Notes under the pieces: generated by a model
Seen by the model: the letters and a program-made list of their open reading frames with translations, nothing else
Told to the model about the DNA's origin: nothing
Database searches by the model: none
NCBI GenBank assembly: GCA_023653785.1
Contig: JAMKCH010035278.1
Span: 1-64,000 of the forward strand
Direction: 5' to 3'
DNA length: 64,000 bases
DNA from: Ophioderma brevispina
Lineage: Eukaryota; Echinodermata; Ophiuroidea; Amphilepidida; Ophiodermatidae
Translations under genes and position numbers: made by a program
Shown: in pieces, positions 34,857 to 46,786 of the stretch
Layout of the letters: every line of letters starts with the position of its first letter
How positions within the stretch are numbered: position 1 is the stretch's first letter

Positions 34857-35638
34857 TTAACCCTCGTCTACCTGAGCCATTTTTGTAACAAAACTCCCGG
34901 GGGGGGGGGGGGGGGAGTGGTTATCACCCCCTGTTATTTTCGTTACTGAACATCCGATTCTATAGCTGTAAATTTGGTGTCAAGATAACTTAGAGTTCCT
35001 TCTTTCATTGGTACCAATAATGTACCAACATCCTCATTATAGGTCCTATGACGTCATCATGTTGAGGAAATTACGAAATACTGGAATATAGGTGACAATT
35101 GTTATTTTCCGCATTTAGCGACTCAAACAATTTTCTCGCACTAAAATGCGCTCATTATATAAAACTATAGTCATTTTCCCCATGAAGTAGAGTAAAAAAA
35201 ACGGCATGAAAATCTAAAATATTCCTAACCTTTTGGGGCGAAAAATTTCCCCATATATCTAACTCTGTGTCTATGGAAATTTAATGACGTGAAACGTCTG
35301 TGACATAATGCACTGGGCATTTGGTACTCTCATTTTGGTCATCATTGGAAAGAGGAGGCTGCATATCTATTGGTACCAAAATCAAAGTGATTTCCCCTGT
35401 GTTGTGCTGGCACGTTGGTACTGTTCTCTCCCGTAGAGGGTGGTGCTGGGTTTCCACCCCCCCCATCACTACTGTGTATCACCCTGTATCTACCTATATA
35501 CCCCCCGGTGGTGTTTGTTTTGGGATGAAGGAGCGGAAAATGTCAATTAAACAATTACTTAAATAATTTGCCATCCGCAAAGGGGTTTTAGTTAGCAAGC
35601 CGGGAAAAATCCCCCCCTTCTTTAAGAACGAGGGTTAA
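34857..35638. mobile_element. piggyBac-like MITE (TTAA, CCCTCGT ends)
   Basis: TTAA at 34857-34860 and 35635-35638 encloses an element starting CCCTCGT and ending ACGAGGG. TTAA target duplication plus termini starting CCC is the piggyBac signature. Length is about 774 bp, non-coding, with a 17-base G run (34899-34915). It lies between GGTTCT-family sequence on both sides, so it probably inserted into that repeat. Confidence 0.7.
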
Positions 35639-35639
35639 T

Positions 35640-37015
35640 AATGGTTGTTCTACAAAGAACAATTTTTTTGGCATAAATGATGAAATTTAAAAATGAAAGG
35701 CAATAACTAAAATGAAGTAAATAAAATTACTAAAATAAAATAACATTAAAAAAATGAATCGTTGTGTTTTATATTAAACTACACGTGCTACCCACATGTA
35801 TTCATCTGTAACAAGTACAAAAAGAGTGTATGATCCCAGGAGTATCGGCCAGTGGGGCGTATTGCTTTTTTGACATGGGGGGGGGGGGGGTGGTTTGAAT
35901 GAAATTTTATGAATGACAACCGGGTTTGCTTAATAGGATCCGTACTAGCACATAATAACGCCGCCGCGGAAATTTAAACCCATTTTAAAATAAAACCATT
36001 CACACTATTATGTAAAATATGATGTTAGTTTTTGGTCAAAAAACCACATGCCGCGCGAGCCGTTAACGTGGGGGGGGCGTATTCCATTGCGGATTTTGGG
36101 GGGGGTGGGGGGCCCCCCGGCGGCCGCACCCCTATTTTTTTTGCAGAGCAGAGGGCGTCGTTTTGTGCCTTGTAGATGTAGACACTGCCTTTTTGGGGCC
36201 GCACAGGGCGCTGGCGCCCCTGTATCTAGGAAAAATGACCTTTTGGTTGTGGCCCCCCCCCCCTTGGCCGAGACAATTTTGTACAATTTTCCGCTAGCTG
36301 CGCTCCGCCGGTAGACCCAATTTGGGTTTCAGAGGTGGGTACGCTTCTTTTTTGTGTTGTTTGGTGCTCTGGTAATTGAAAAAAATTTAGGGTCGGACAA
36401 CGCCCCATAACCCCCCCCCCCCCCCCTGCTCTTCATAATGTCGAACCGATTGAGAAAAAAATAGGTCTATCCGGCGAGCGAAGCGAGCCGGAAAAAAGTT
36501 TTAAATAGTCAATAGTGACTGGCGCCCCCTATTGATAATTCCTCGCATCCCGCCCCTTGTATTGACCCAAAAAAATCCCTTCTCATCAAAATATATCCCC
36601 CCCAGGATTGACACATAAGGGAGTTGGGTGGTCTCACATCTGTGAAGGGGTGTGTGCTGTATAATAAATTCCTTCAATCCACGATGCCTTTCCGATACTC
36701 TAAAAGGGCTTTAAACTTTTACCTTAACCTAGTACTCTCTGCTGTTTGTGTATATACCTCTGTAAGTCAATCAGATCAGGTTACATTCATTAGGTAATCA
36801 GCGTAATCGATACATGTACGATGTCATCCAAGATGGGTTCTCCAATATGGCTGGAAATGGTACTTACTAGGCGGCGAAAATCCGTCATTTTTTTTATTGT
36901 CTAGAGATATGGTGTCCCTCTTTATTTTTGGCAGGTTTTAGGCGTCCGTTGGCATTCATATTGGGACATTTGTTAAATAGCAGTTCTAATAGCGACTCAA
37001 TTACACAGTCTATGA
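35640..37015. other. Non-coding stretch, G/C-run-rich
   Basis: No gene recognised. 36065-36260 is unusually G/C-rich for this window ('ggggggccccccggcggccg', 'gggcgctggcgcccctg'). Homopolymers are at 35877-35890 (G14) and 36411-36426 (C16). 36470-36500 has 'ggcgagcgaagcgagcc', a small palindromic block. Confidence 0.5.
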
Positions 37016-37019
37016 ATAC

Positions 37020-37430
37020 AAGGTTCAACATAGAACCCTTTTTGTCCTGTATTTTTCACCCTAAGCACTGCTAAGGTTCTATAAAGAACCTTAACAAGTT
37101 CTATGAAGAACCTTCAAAATTAAATAGGCCCAGGAATACTCGGAATATTCTTTTTGCATGTTTTTACATATATTTTGAAAAGTTAAGCAATGTGAAAGAC
37201 AGTGATGACCTTTTGGGTCTAAACTATTTTTGTGGCCAAATAAAAATCATTTCTTTCTGTTCTAAACTACAGAACCTCTGAATTGTGCTTTGTTTTAGGG
37301 TTTCCTAGAGTTTAAGGTTATACAAAGAACAATTTTCTTTGCCTACAGAACCTTTTTTTGGTTCTATAAAGAACCCTAACGAATCTTCACGGGGTCTTAA
37401 TACAACCAAAAAAGGTTCTATAGCCAACAA
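37020..37430. repeat. GGTTCTATAAAGAACC repeat cluster
   Basis: The palindromic phrase GGTTCTATAAAGAACC occurs at about 37075 and 37360, with variants 'agttctatgaagaacc' (about 37098), 'aaggttcaacatagaaccc' (about 37020) and 'aaaggttctatagcc' (about 37410). Same dispersed family as 20385-20530 and 26090-26250. Confidence 0.7.
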
Positions 37431-38265
37431 AATACTAAATCTGAAACAAGTTTGCTGCAATTCTTATACCCAAATCAGAATACGTCGGATTGAAAATGAT
37501 ACAATTAACAAAAGAATAAGGAAAATTTAATTGCTTATTACTCAAAACTGTTATCATCTCGTTATTTGGTTTTGTTTTGCAAACATTTCCAAGGAAGAAG
37601 ACAGAAGCGATAAGTTTGCAATATTTGTGCAGCGTGACTTACGTTGGAACGTTTTGATCAAATCAAGAACAGTAATTTATGCTTCTAATATTGCTTTTAA
37701 AAAACAAAACTAACTAAAGAAATAAATAAAAAAAACAGCACGGAAAATATAGTTATCAGCCCCCCCCCCCCCCAAAAAAAGAAAGAAAATCAACACAAGC
37801 AAAGCAAAACAAAAAGTCTTTAAATTTGTCAATAAATTTGATCGATTCCTTTTGTATATACCACATTATTATTCGAGACATGTTGTCAACCTTATTTTGC
37901 AGTGTAAAATGGTATTTGTTTACATTATTAGTAATGTTATTTATATAAAGCAAATCATTTTTAAATACTTTCGTTGGTGTGCTTACATCAAAAACACTGA
38001 TTATTATGCAATTCATCCCCAAATTTATGTTACAAGAAAATATATCTACGCATGCCCAATCGCTTGACCTTTGTCTTTTATGGGCATGTACATCAAGTCA
38101 CAGAATGTACACAGTAACGTACGGGAGGTGTGTGTGCATGTACAATTCTTATTTTGATGTACTGGCGGTGATGATGTATGTGGTTCCCCGTTGCACGGAT
38201 TCGTGCTTGTAAAACAGCAAAGATGATGGTAAATACTGAAAATATGCGACCGATCCTATAACAGC
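37431..38265. other. Upstream region of the PDZ gene
   Basis: AT-rich non-coding DNA with a 14-base C run (37760-37773). An in-frame TAA at 38230-38232 lies just before the chosen start. 'cctataacag' at 38255-38264 could serve as a splice acceptor, so an untranslated upstream exon cannot be excluded. No TATA box or transcription start that I would defend. Confidence 0.5.
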
Positions 38266-39736
38266 ATGACAGAGAAGGATTCTTGGAGGCCAAGGATCCC
38301 CTTGGATAGCCAGAATGGGGCAAAATCTGGTCGCGAAGTACAGTTGTCGCCGTCACATCGGGGCAGGTCTGCTTCGGCTGACAACTGGCTCGCCGCCGAG
38401 GATGTGCACATCGACGCTACACCAACTGAGGTTCGCCATATCCAAGGCATATCGAATGAAACCGTGCAAACCATTCAAGCTGCTGAGAGAGAGCTCTTTA
38501 CCGACCTCTCAACGGCAGAAGATAACTTGGAAGATTCCAATTTCCAGATTGGAATGTCCACTGGAAGACCAAATGGACGGGGCTTGAGTCGTCCAATCAG
38601 TTTGGTTCAGGAGAGAGAAGTCCACGGCGGATCTTTCTCTTTACGAACCATTGAAATCGCCAAAATACCAGGTGAAACTTTAGGATTTTACATTCGTGAA
38701 GGGAATGGTATGGACAGAAGAGATGGAATATTTGTCTCCAGATTAATGCTTGGAGGAGCAGTTGAAGGGTCAGGATTAATTAGAGTTGGAGATGAGATTG
38801 TTTTTGTGAATAGTGTAGATGTTATGAGAAAAACCTTGGACGAAGTTTATCTTATCATGCAGATTCCAACTCGACTTTTACTCACATTCAAAAGGAAGCA
38901 GTTTGGTAAATTCCTCTATCGGCCAAAGTCAAATGAAGGACTCTTCTACAGTCCTGCCCGGTATCTGGGCACATTAAGGACCAATAAATACAAAAAGAGC
39001 AAAATGAATGGTGGCGGTAGTCATAGTGCGAGTGATCTTGTACATGCTGTTACTGTTATGGAAACTGAGTCTGAAAGTCAAGAATCAGATAGTATGGAAA
39101 GGATTCACCCAAGACGTGGTAGAGGTTCCCTAGACATTCAGGGAACGCAAGGAGCATACTATCCAGAAGCGTACGAGCAAGAGGCATCTTCCTCTGTTGC
39201 TTCAACTTCAAGAGCATCTCTTGTTGTACCCTCAAATCATGCTGTGAGGACACGCTCTTTACAAGATGAAAGGACTGATACACAGAGACATGATAGGACG
39301 GATCCCTCTGCACTACGAAGGGGTCCAGGCAGCAGGTCTGCCTCCACTAGTGATGACCCAGACACCCCTGCCCATCATACCAAGGTACTCCCCCGGGCTG
39401 CATCATATGGACCAGAATCATCGCCAATGGATGGCGATGATGATGCAACTGTCTTTGTTGATGATGAGGATTACGATGACTTGACCGTCTCTGAATCAAA
39501 TCTTCATGATTTCAACAATGTGCATGGATTTAGGAGTAGCGCCCCAGCTAGGCATCCCACAAATTCAAGACCCTACTCATCTCGCCTGCCACCTGATCAG
39601 GATCAAGTTGGAGATAAGAAACCACCTCCAGGGATTTTAAGACATTCTTCGTCATCAGATGATATTGCTGTAGTATCGACAAGTAATGGATCATCCCGCT
39701 CATACCGCAAAGCCGGCAAATCACATTCCAGTACAG
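38266..39736 (+). CDS. PDZ-domain protein, Par-6-like PDZ, coding exon 1
   Basis: A 490-codon block plus one base, the only long open frame in the window. The start ATG has A at -3, and a TAA lies in frame 36 bases upstream. Residues 1-120 are polar and mostly disordered. Residues about 126-210 form one PDZ domain: carboxylate-binding loop TLGFYI (138-143), DGIFVSRL (153-160), GG..E.SGL (163-171), VGDEIVFVN (174-182), helix B TLDEVYLIM (190-198). PDZ domains bind C-terminal tails of partners, typically in cell-polarity and junction scaffolds. The pattern is closest in my reading to Par-6, but the N-terminal PB1 domain of Par-6 is absent, so this is a relative or a separate family, not Par-6 itself. 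The tail (211-490) is Ser/Arg-rich with an acidic patch at 389-405. The exon ends at ACAG|GTGAGT in phase 1. Product name and partners are unknown. Confidence 0.85.
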
Positions 39737-39959
39737 GTGAGTGCACACAATTTCAAAATTTGGAACACATAATGAGGACAATAATTTTGACCCCAGACAA
39801 GTTCAAGTGACTCAAGCTATAATCGCTGGAAAACTTTTTTTTGAACGTGTTTTATATATGTTCGTATCACGCTCTGTGCGCTCTCAAAAAGCGTGCATAA
39901 TACACACCCTAGTGCGTATGACACTGAAGGGAGTGTGACCGTTAACTAATCTTTTCCAG
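39737..39959 (+). other. Intron 1 of the PDZ gene (223 bases)
   Basis: The donor is GTGAGT at 39737. The branch-point-like 'aactaat' is followed by 'cttttccag', ending at 39959. Length and signals are typical of a short metazoan intron. Read through unspliced, the exon 1 frame stops at 39808-39810 after 24 further codons (intron-derived codons 492-514). Confidence 0.7.
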
Positions 39960-40120
39960 CGATTTTAGCCAACTTTGATAAGTCTATTGGCCGGAGTCGC
40001 ATCCGCAAAAGATTAAAATGTTCAGACAGTCCGATGAAAAGTTTGTTGAAAGCACGCATGGAAAGTGCTCATGAGCCAGTAGTAGGAATATCACATTATG
40101 ACTTGCGGATTTGTTTTTAA
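39960..40120 (+). CDS. PDZ-domain protein, candidate last exon
   Basis: Joined to exon 1 in phase 1 (G + CG = Ala), this exon gives 52 more full codons, starting ILANFDKSIGRSRIRKRLK and ending DLRICF before TAA at 40118-40120. The joined protein would be 543 residues. The basic, Arg/Lys-rich start and the open frame right after a good acceptor support a real exon. The true 3' end is less certain: a weak internal donor ('ccagtagta', about 40077) could lead to further exons that I could not find. Confidence 0.55.
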
Positions 40121-40506
40121 AACTAAGTATAGGTCTTCAGGTGCCGTGTGCCCCTCCAATAAATACCCCACTATTTTTTCATACAAAAAAAAACACGCAA
40201 AACATTTTTCACCAAAATTACACTCTTTCACCAAAACAAAAAATATATTACATGCACATAGATGTAATGTTTACATGTTTATACACTGGCCCCCAAAATA
40301 GAGCCTTAATAGCATGCATAATAGTGTAAAGCACATTGAATTGGTAATTAATAAAAGCTCTAATTCTTGAGCTGTGATTTGATTGAGTAGCTAAACATGT
40401 AATCCCCCGAGGAGCTTCTCCAATGCAAATGATCAAATAAATTCCAAATTTACTTGTAATCTAGTAAAGATCAACAATTTACTGTGTTAATCCAGCTGGT
40501 TGGAGA

Positions 40507-40719
40507 CAGGGACTGACTTTTAAGGAGAGTGAGAGCTATTGCTCCCCTACAGCTCTCCTTAAGCAGTTTGTAGGATAGTGATTTGAAGCTCCCCTTGGGA
40601 TTCTGCTCTATCCGTGGAAATCAGTGGTGAATGCCATGAATAGCTCCCTTAAAGCTCCCCCTGGTATGACCAGGAGAGCTTTTTACCGAGCACCAACTTA
40701 TTTTAAAAGTCAGTCCCTG
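40507..40719. mobile_element. 213-bp MITE with CAGGGACTGAC ends
   Basis: CAGGGACTGACTTTTAA at 40507 is matched by the exact inverse TTAAAAGTCAGTCCCTG ending at 40719. TGGAGA (40501-40506) is repeated directly after the element (40720-40725), a 6-bp target duplication. 'gagagct' and 'agctctcc' phrases inside extend the pairing. CAGGG ends are hAT-like, but hAT normally makes 8 bp. It lies about 390 bases 3' of the PDZ gene stop. Confidence 0.85.
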
Positions 40720-43700
40720 TGGAGAGAATTAATTTGCTGATAGAAGGAAATTAATTAGTGTGAGGCAACCTGTTCACACCACTGGCTAAATGCTGCATCT
40801 GTGTGCAACTTTATCAATTTAAACAGATTTCATGTAAAAAAATCCATGTTACAATGGCTATCAGATTTTGAAAAGTTTTTTTGCCCAATACAAAATGCAG
40901 AAAAAAAACAAAACTTTTGGTTGTCATGTACTCCCATCGAACCGTTTCAAACGCGAGTCTATCCGTACCACAGAAGAGGACAGAAACTGGCATGGCTGGA
41001 AACTGCTTCAACCAACTTTTCACTGTTACAAACACAGCTTTGACATCTCTTATGCAACATAATATCCAATTGACCTGTGCAATGAGACACTACAGACCTT
41101 TTATTCTGATGTAATCAGAGGGATAAGGATTGAATTAATACCTTCATTCATTGGAGTATTATTATCCAAGTAAAGTATTGATTGGGTTGAGAGCCTGATT
41201 GCTTTTTTTCTGTATGTCAACAAAAACATAGTTCCAATTTCTCTTGTGTTTCTTTTCTGATTTTGAGCATTCAAAATTGCTCCAGTGGTGCATTTGGACT
41301 ATTGAATATCATGTTCATCTGATTTAGAAAGTTTGACAGCATATTATAATTTTTAAGAGATTGAGTAGTTTAAACAAGTGCTATTCTGGTGTAGCTTTAA
41401 AAAAAATTGTGGTTTCAATACCTGTCTTCCATGGTTGACTGAAACCATGAATTTGATCCATGAGTGGGGTATCAAACATACCCTACACATAAAATAACAG
41501 AGCGTACAAATAGAGGTCCGATCCTTCCCCAGGACCTAGACTACTTTTTACTGTAGTGGGCCAAAATATTGGTTCCGCCCTGGCGTGAACATTTGTTCTC
41601 ATTCTCTCTCTTTGAAATCTTTGGACTAAAAGACAGGTTGGCAGACAAGGTAATTTTGCCTAATTTTAAAAGGGTACCGGTCCCAAGGCATTACATGTTG
41701 ATTTAAAGAAATCAGTTCAGTTTAAATTGCTCACCAGGGGTCATTCACTGGATGTGAAAATGACTTGATTCATTTTCACTCTTGAATGACACGTTGACTG
41801 TACTTTTTCTGAGGAAGTACAAAAGGAGGTGACATATTAATCTGGCAGGTAAAACAGCACTTAGGGCAGAGTTTGTCAATTCTGTCATTGTCATATTTGC
41901 ACTCAAACTGGCCACAAGGTAATTATGACCATCCAATTCCAGGTCGCAAAACTTTGGGAATTGTGAGGCCCTAATTGTGAAGTGCCTGCTAAGTAAAAGT
42001 GCAATGAACTACAACTGTTAATTAGAGTCTTCATGTACACAGGCTTCGCAGGGAAATCTACATGGTATTGAATCTAAGAAAGACCAGTTTTGAAAGCATG
42101 TAACAATATGTCCACTTGGCCCTTAGTTTTTTTTTTTACTTCCTGTGATTGCCTCAAAATATAATTTGAGTGAAAACTTCACCATGTAGTGAGACTACTT
42201 AAAATTGTCATCATTTCCTAAACCTCACTTTCTCAATTTCATAAAAATCAGGAAATGGTGGTTTTGTGCATTGTACATGTATGATACATCCCATACACAA
42301 TCAAGGCACTGCCATTCTGCCCATTGCGGACTGTGTAGGGTTATTGATAAAGCTATCATAAGGTGTTAAATGGCATTGCCTGGGGTGGGTACCCCTACCG
42401 AGTCCGAATTACCTAATTTCCGAAGAGATTATCCCAATAATTATCCAATTATGAACAATGACCCAATACCCCCGTGTTTGATGTTTTGCCGATTTGGCTG
42501 GGTTGCAGATCACCCACCCTGCGGTCAGATTACCGATTTGTAAGCGCTTTCAAAACGTACTGTCAATCAAACGTCAATCAACCTGTGGATAATCAGACTT
42601 CGCCTCTTTTCCAATGTAAAACTGGCATCTCATTCATTCTGAAATATCTCTCAAAATAAGGAACATGGAGCAAGTTAAGCAGGTATCTCTTCCTCGCGGG
42701 AAAGGCTACATGTTCGACAAATTACATGTCACCATCAAAGATAGGAGTAAAGGGCCGACTCTACCTGATAGCAACCGCAGAAACACACGGTGTAAGGCCG
42801 TGTTACGGTTTGTGCCGTAGAAGTGATATCCGCGGCAAAAAAGTTCACTAAAAGCCAAAGAAAACAAACAAAATTTGAAAATATAGAATGATTTTTGGAA
42901 GTGTTTGTAATTAATTAAAGCTATGCCAAAGTTCACATAACAGCAAAAAAAAAACAAGAATAAAAATATAAGTTTTTTGGAAAGTGTTTAGAATTAATTT
43001 AATGCCTATAAAGAGAAAATAAAGGGCCAAAAGCAACAGATTTGCATATTTTTTTTAAGTATTTGGAACAATGACTTAAAAACCATAAAAAATTACAATA
43101 AAACGCTTTCCCCCCCCCCCCCCAAACCAACAAGTTTTTAAAAAGACCAAACGGAAAACTACCCAAATACAAAAATACGGACCATTGGTCCATTATAAAT
43201 AATAGCATGTTCAGGACGTCATGCACTTCCAGGGCATGTCGCCGCCATGTCTGCACTAGCCCCTCAGAAGAGGTCCGCTCGATCAATCAAATCAATTGCC
43301 TATTGAAATCGAAAGTAATACCCGTCATTGTTATTAATTGTTTAGTAGTGGATGTTCCTCTTCGGACTTTAAACAATTCGGACTTCGGTAGAAATGCGGC
43401 CTGTGTGACTTAACTGACTTTATCTCTATTCAGTTGGCCTATCTTGTATGGTCTTATTATTTTAAGTGTAGTGCTACTCATGTTCAAATGAGTGTAAACA
43501 TTAAAATGATGTCACAAAGACCTGCTGCTATGCCATCCTATGTCTTGTCCTTGCGTGTATGAGGGTTTGTACCAGAGTACGTGGTGATATATGGTCTTGT
43601 CCTGCACTGAATCCTCCATTCTGGATAGTTTACAAACATTGTCTAAAATTTGATCATGGGAAGATGCTTGCCTTGTGTGAAGAATGCACTGATGGTGTCA

Positions 43701-43975
43701 TTGGTGGGATCAAAGGCCAGGCTGTTGTAACCCAGGACGTGACATATTTAGTTTAATATCTGGATCTGGATAAATTTTACCTCAGTAAAGCGGGTGCCCG
43801 CATCACACTAGAGGACTCAGGTACCTGAAGCGATGATTGTACCAGACCCGGGATCATGATCCCCTACTCTTTTTCTATGAGGTCTGCAACTTTTAAGTGC
43901 TCAGGATTGACTCCACTTACACACGGACCAACAGCTTCATGACTCTCCGAACATTTAGGTGGCGGACAACCCTTG
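40720..43975. other. Non-coding stretch 3' of the PDZ gene
   Basis: No further exon of the PDZ gene recognised. 42417-42472 resembles an interior part of the hAT element at 48893-49958 ('ttatccca', 'aattatgaacaa.gaccc'). A 14-base C run is at 43110-43123. Short frames only. Confidence 0.5.
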
Positions 43976-44139
43976 GCAGGGCTTGAAATAAGGATTCAGA
44001 TCCACAATTTTTGTGTTTTTAAACATTTTATTGCCCCTGGGTCTATGACAAATGTACACAGTTTTGTTTCCAAACCCAGGGCCATTTTGCCTTTTAGCAG
44101 GGGTTAATTTGCACTTGCCCTTCTTATTTCAAGCTTGCC
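43976..44139. mobile_element. Small TIR element, GCAGGGCTTGAAATAAGG ends
   Basis: GCAGGGCTTGAAATAAGG at left and 'cttatttcaagcttgcc' at right are inverse. The interior 'acattttattgcccctgg ... gtacacagttttgttt' recurs at 54005-54145. CAGGGCTTGAAAT is a terminus style I associate with hAT MITEs. Confidence 0.65.
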
Positions 44140-45939
44140 ATTTGGGGTGGGAGCGATGGGTCATGGGTGGGAGCGAAGAGAAATTCACTCCAAAACCCCA
44201 TTTGTAAAGTTTCGCGCTGATATTTCAAACCTAAAAACGTGATTTTGTAAGCCCCATAGAGTACTTTGTAAAATTGGTCGACCAAAATGGAGCACATTTT
44301 CGCTCATAACTTCCAAAGCATACATCCTTTGGCTCTGAGATTTCACAGAGTAAATGAGAAAAGTAGTAGCTTTCTTCTGATATCAAACTGTTGACCACTT
44401 CCGGTAAAATCTGGGGACGAGCTATTAGCGATCGGGCCATGGACCTTTAAATGCTAACTAGTTAAAGGACACACTGCATCTTGCATGAACCAGGAAAGGA
44501 ATTCATGTGGGCGTTAATGTCCCAATCATTTTTTTCTCTTCAAAATTTTTGTCAGAATATAACATTCAATAGGGTCTTGTATTCAGGCTGAGTTCGTGGG
44601 TGTTTTTTCAAGTCCTAGGTACTGATGGTGTTATTTCCACATGACTGGGCAACTGATTGCCCTTATTCTGTCAACCATTGGAATCTTGTTGTGTGTTAAA
44701 TCCTATTGTATGCTTGATAATGTAGTTGACTTTGCATTCTTATTTCCTCAAGTTGACAAAAACACATGTTTATGATCTTCTTTAGTGCCTTTAATTGTAT
44801 TGTGTGTATTTTTGGATTTACTGATTTTAGCTTACTTAAGTTTGATAGTTTTTTATTAAAACCAATTCCATGCCACCCCATTTGTTGTTTGCTCTTTTTT
44901 TTTTTGGTGCACCAAAAGGTGATATTTACAAAATATCTAGAGATACCTTAAATTGTATACATGTATGTAGACATAACTGATGAAAATGTGAACAGAAATA
45001 TTCCTAAAAGGGCCATTAGTAGATGGTGTTTTGAATCAATCAAATGAATTTGGGTTGTAGCCTTTTTCCAACAGTGATACAAAAACACCTCAGGATACAG
45101 CCGTGTACTTGAACAGGTAACCCACCTTTGTCAAGGCTGGAAATTAGTATTGATTTTTACACTTTGATGAGTTTCAAGCTTCTAAGTGAAATCCCTATTG
45201 AAGTAAATAGGCTAGATAGCTGTTAACGTCTAAATTTGGGTTTGTATGCAAACGTATTAAGTGAAGTGTGCCACTGAACCCCCCAACCCAATTACCACAA
45301 AATATCATGATGGTAGCAAGCATGGTCAGGGGTGCAAAAAAGTGTTCTTTCCTCAGGAGCAACATGCAATGTTCACATAGAAACCTACAAGACTTTCACC
45401 CATTTCCTCGGAGCGGCGCTCCCAGCTCCCGCATTTTTTGCACCATGGTATTTTGGGGTGGTCACTTTCCCAGAAACCATTTTGAACCAGCCCATGAACT
45501 TGTTGAATCAGATTTATGTTACATTTAAATCACAAACTTGTGGCCTAATTTGAGCATGAGAATGTGACTTTTCAGGTGTTGCTATGGAGGTTCAATATAC
45601 CATACATGTACCCGAGGGTGGTGTGTGTGTGTGTGTAACAACACTTTGCAAACTCTCATTCATTCTCTTGCATTCCATATAGGTCTTGGCCACATTGTAA
45701 AATTCTTGTTATGATTACCCACCCTCTGCTGTTAAGAGTTCAAGTGCTGCCCGCTGTTTTCACCATGAGCCATGGTCATGAACACAATTTCTTTTTCTGC
45801 TTTTGCTGCAGGGAATGCTGTGTTCCATATAAGGTTGCTACTTGCCATCATTGCCTATGCAACAAGGACTTTAGGAAAAAAGTTGGAAGTCTGCTTCCCA
45901 TGTATATTTGTTCTGTTTTCTTACAAATTAATTGGCAAC
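44140..45939. other. Non-coding stretch
   Basis: No gene recognised. A GT microsatellite lies at about 45618-45637. The frame at 45711-45965 starts after a plausible 'ctgctttTgctgcag' acceptor-like run, but its translation is not recognisable. Confidence 0.5.
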
Positions 45940-46280
45940 TTAAAGGAGCATTTTGTGACCCATAACTTCTTCACCTGACTTGCCAATAAAAAAAAATGAT
46001 TTTTTTTGAATATGCAAAATTGAGGATTTTACATGTATGTCACTAGAGACCACTTAGATGTGATCCGGGCATTTTTGACCCCCTAAAATCTTGATGGAAC
46101 ATAAAAATTAGAATGGAGTTTATTCAGGAGTCGTATGGGACACACCTACTATCCAAAGTAAAATGAAAATGAAGAGGGCTCATTGTTTACTTGTAGAGAT
46201 CAGGCCTCCAAAGATGGCCTTTCAAATTATGGGCCACTGAAAACACTCAATTTGAGGCCGGGATGTAAAAATTGATGAGC
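45940..46280 (+). mobile_element. TTAA MITE M4, partial relative
   Basis: TTAAAGGAGCATTTTGTGAC, then 'cataacttcttcacc' and a run of A with 'atgatttttt', parallels the start of 9059-9415. The right TIR is not identified; the end coordinate is approximate. Confidence 0.5.
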
Positions 46281-46786
46281 CTGTTAACTCCCGCAACTGA
46301 TTAAAATTTGAATTTTTCCTTTTGACCTCTTCTGTACCACCTTGATGGAAATTTGAACCAAATATGAGAGGGTGGGTTCCACAGCTTGGTGTTTTGGCCT
46401 GGATTGACCCCTAGAAGTTATTTTGTCAAACCCTGATTGGCTGATTATCACTAGAATGACAACAGCGCGAGCTTGACTTTGTGCGCAAACTAGGGCTGTC
46501 GTCGATATGCCTTCTGTCGACATGAGTTTTCAGTGTGTCCAGTCTAGGATTTACATTAAGCATAAAGTCAGTTTAATTGAATGATAAAATTAAAATTTAT
46601 GTCGACATTATGTCGACGTTGTGATCAAATTATATCAACATGTCGCCATAAAAATTATTAAATAACGTGCCCACGACAGTCCTGGCGCGAACTGGCTCAG
46701 ATAAGGCTCTGCCCCTCTTTTACGCGTTAATGGCACATATACTATGTCGGCCATCACAGAAGTATTTTGACAGCAAATATAGTACA

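Noticed and set aside
39056..39781. Minus-strand frames opposite the PDZ exon
   Set aside because: They are antisense shadows of a well-supported + strand exon.
45711..45965. Possible exon after a 'tgctgcag' acceptor-like site
   Set aside because: Cys/His-rich by eye, but no donor in phase, no recognised zinc-finger spacing, and it runs into MITE M4 sequence.
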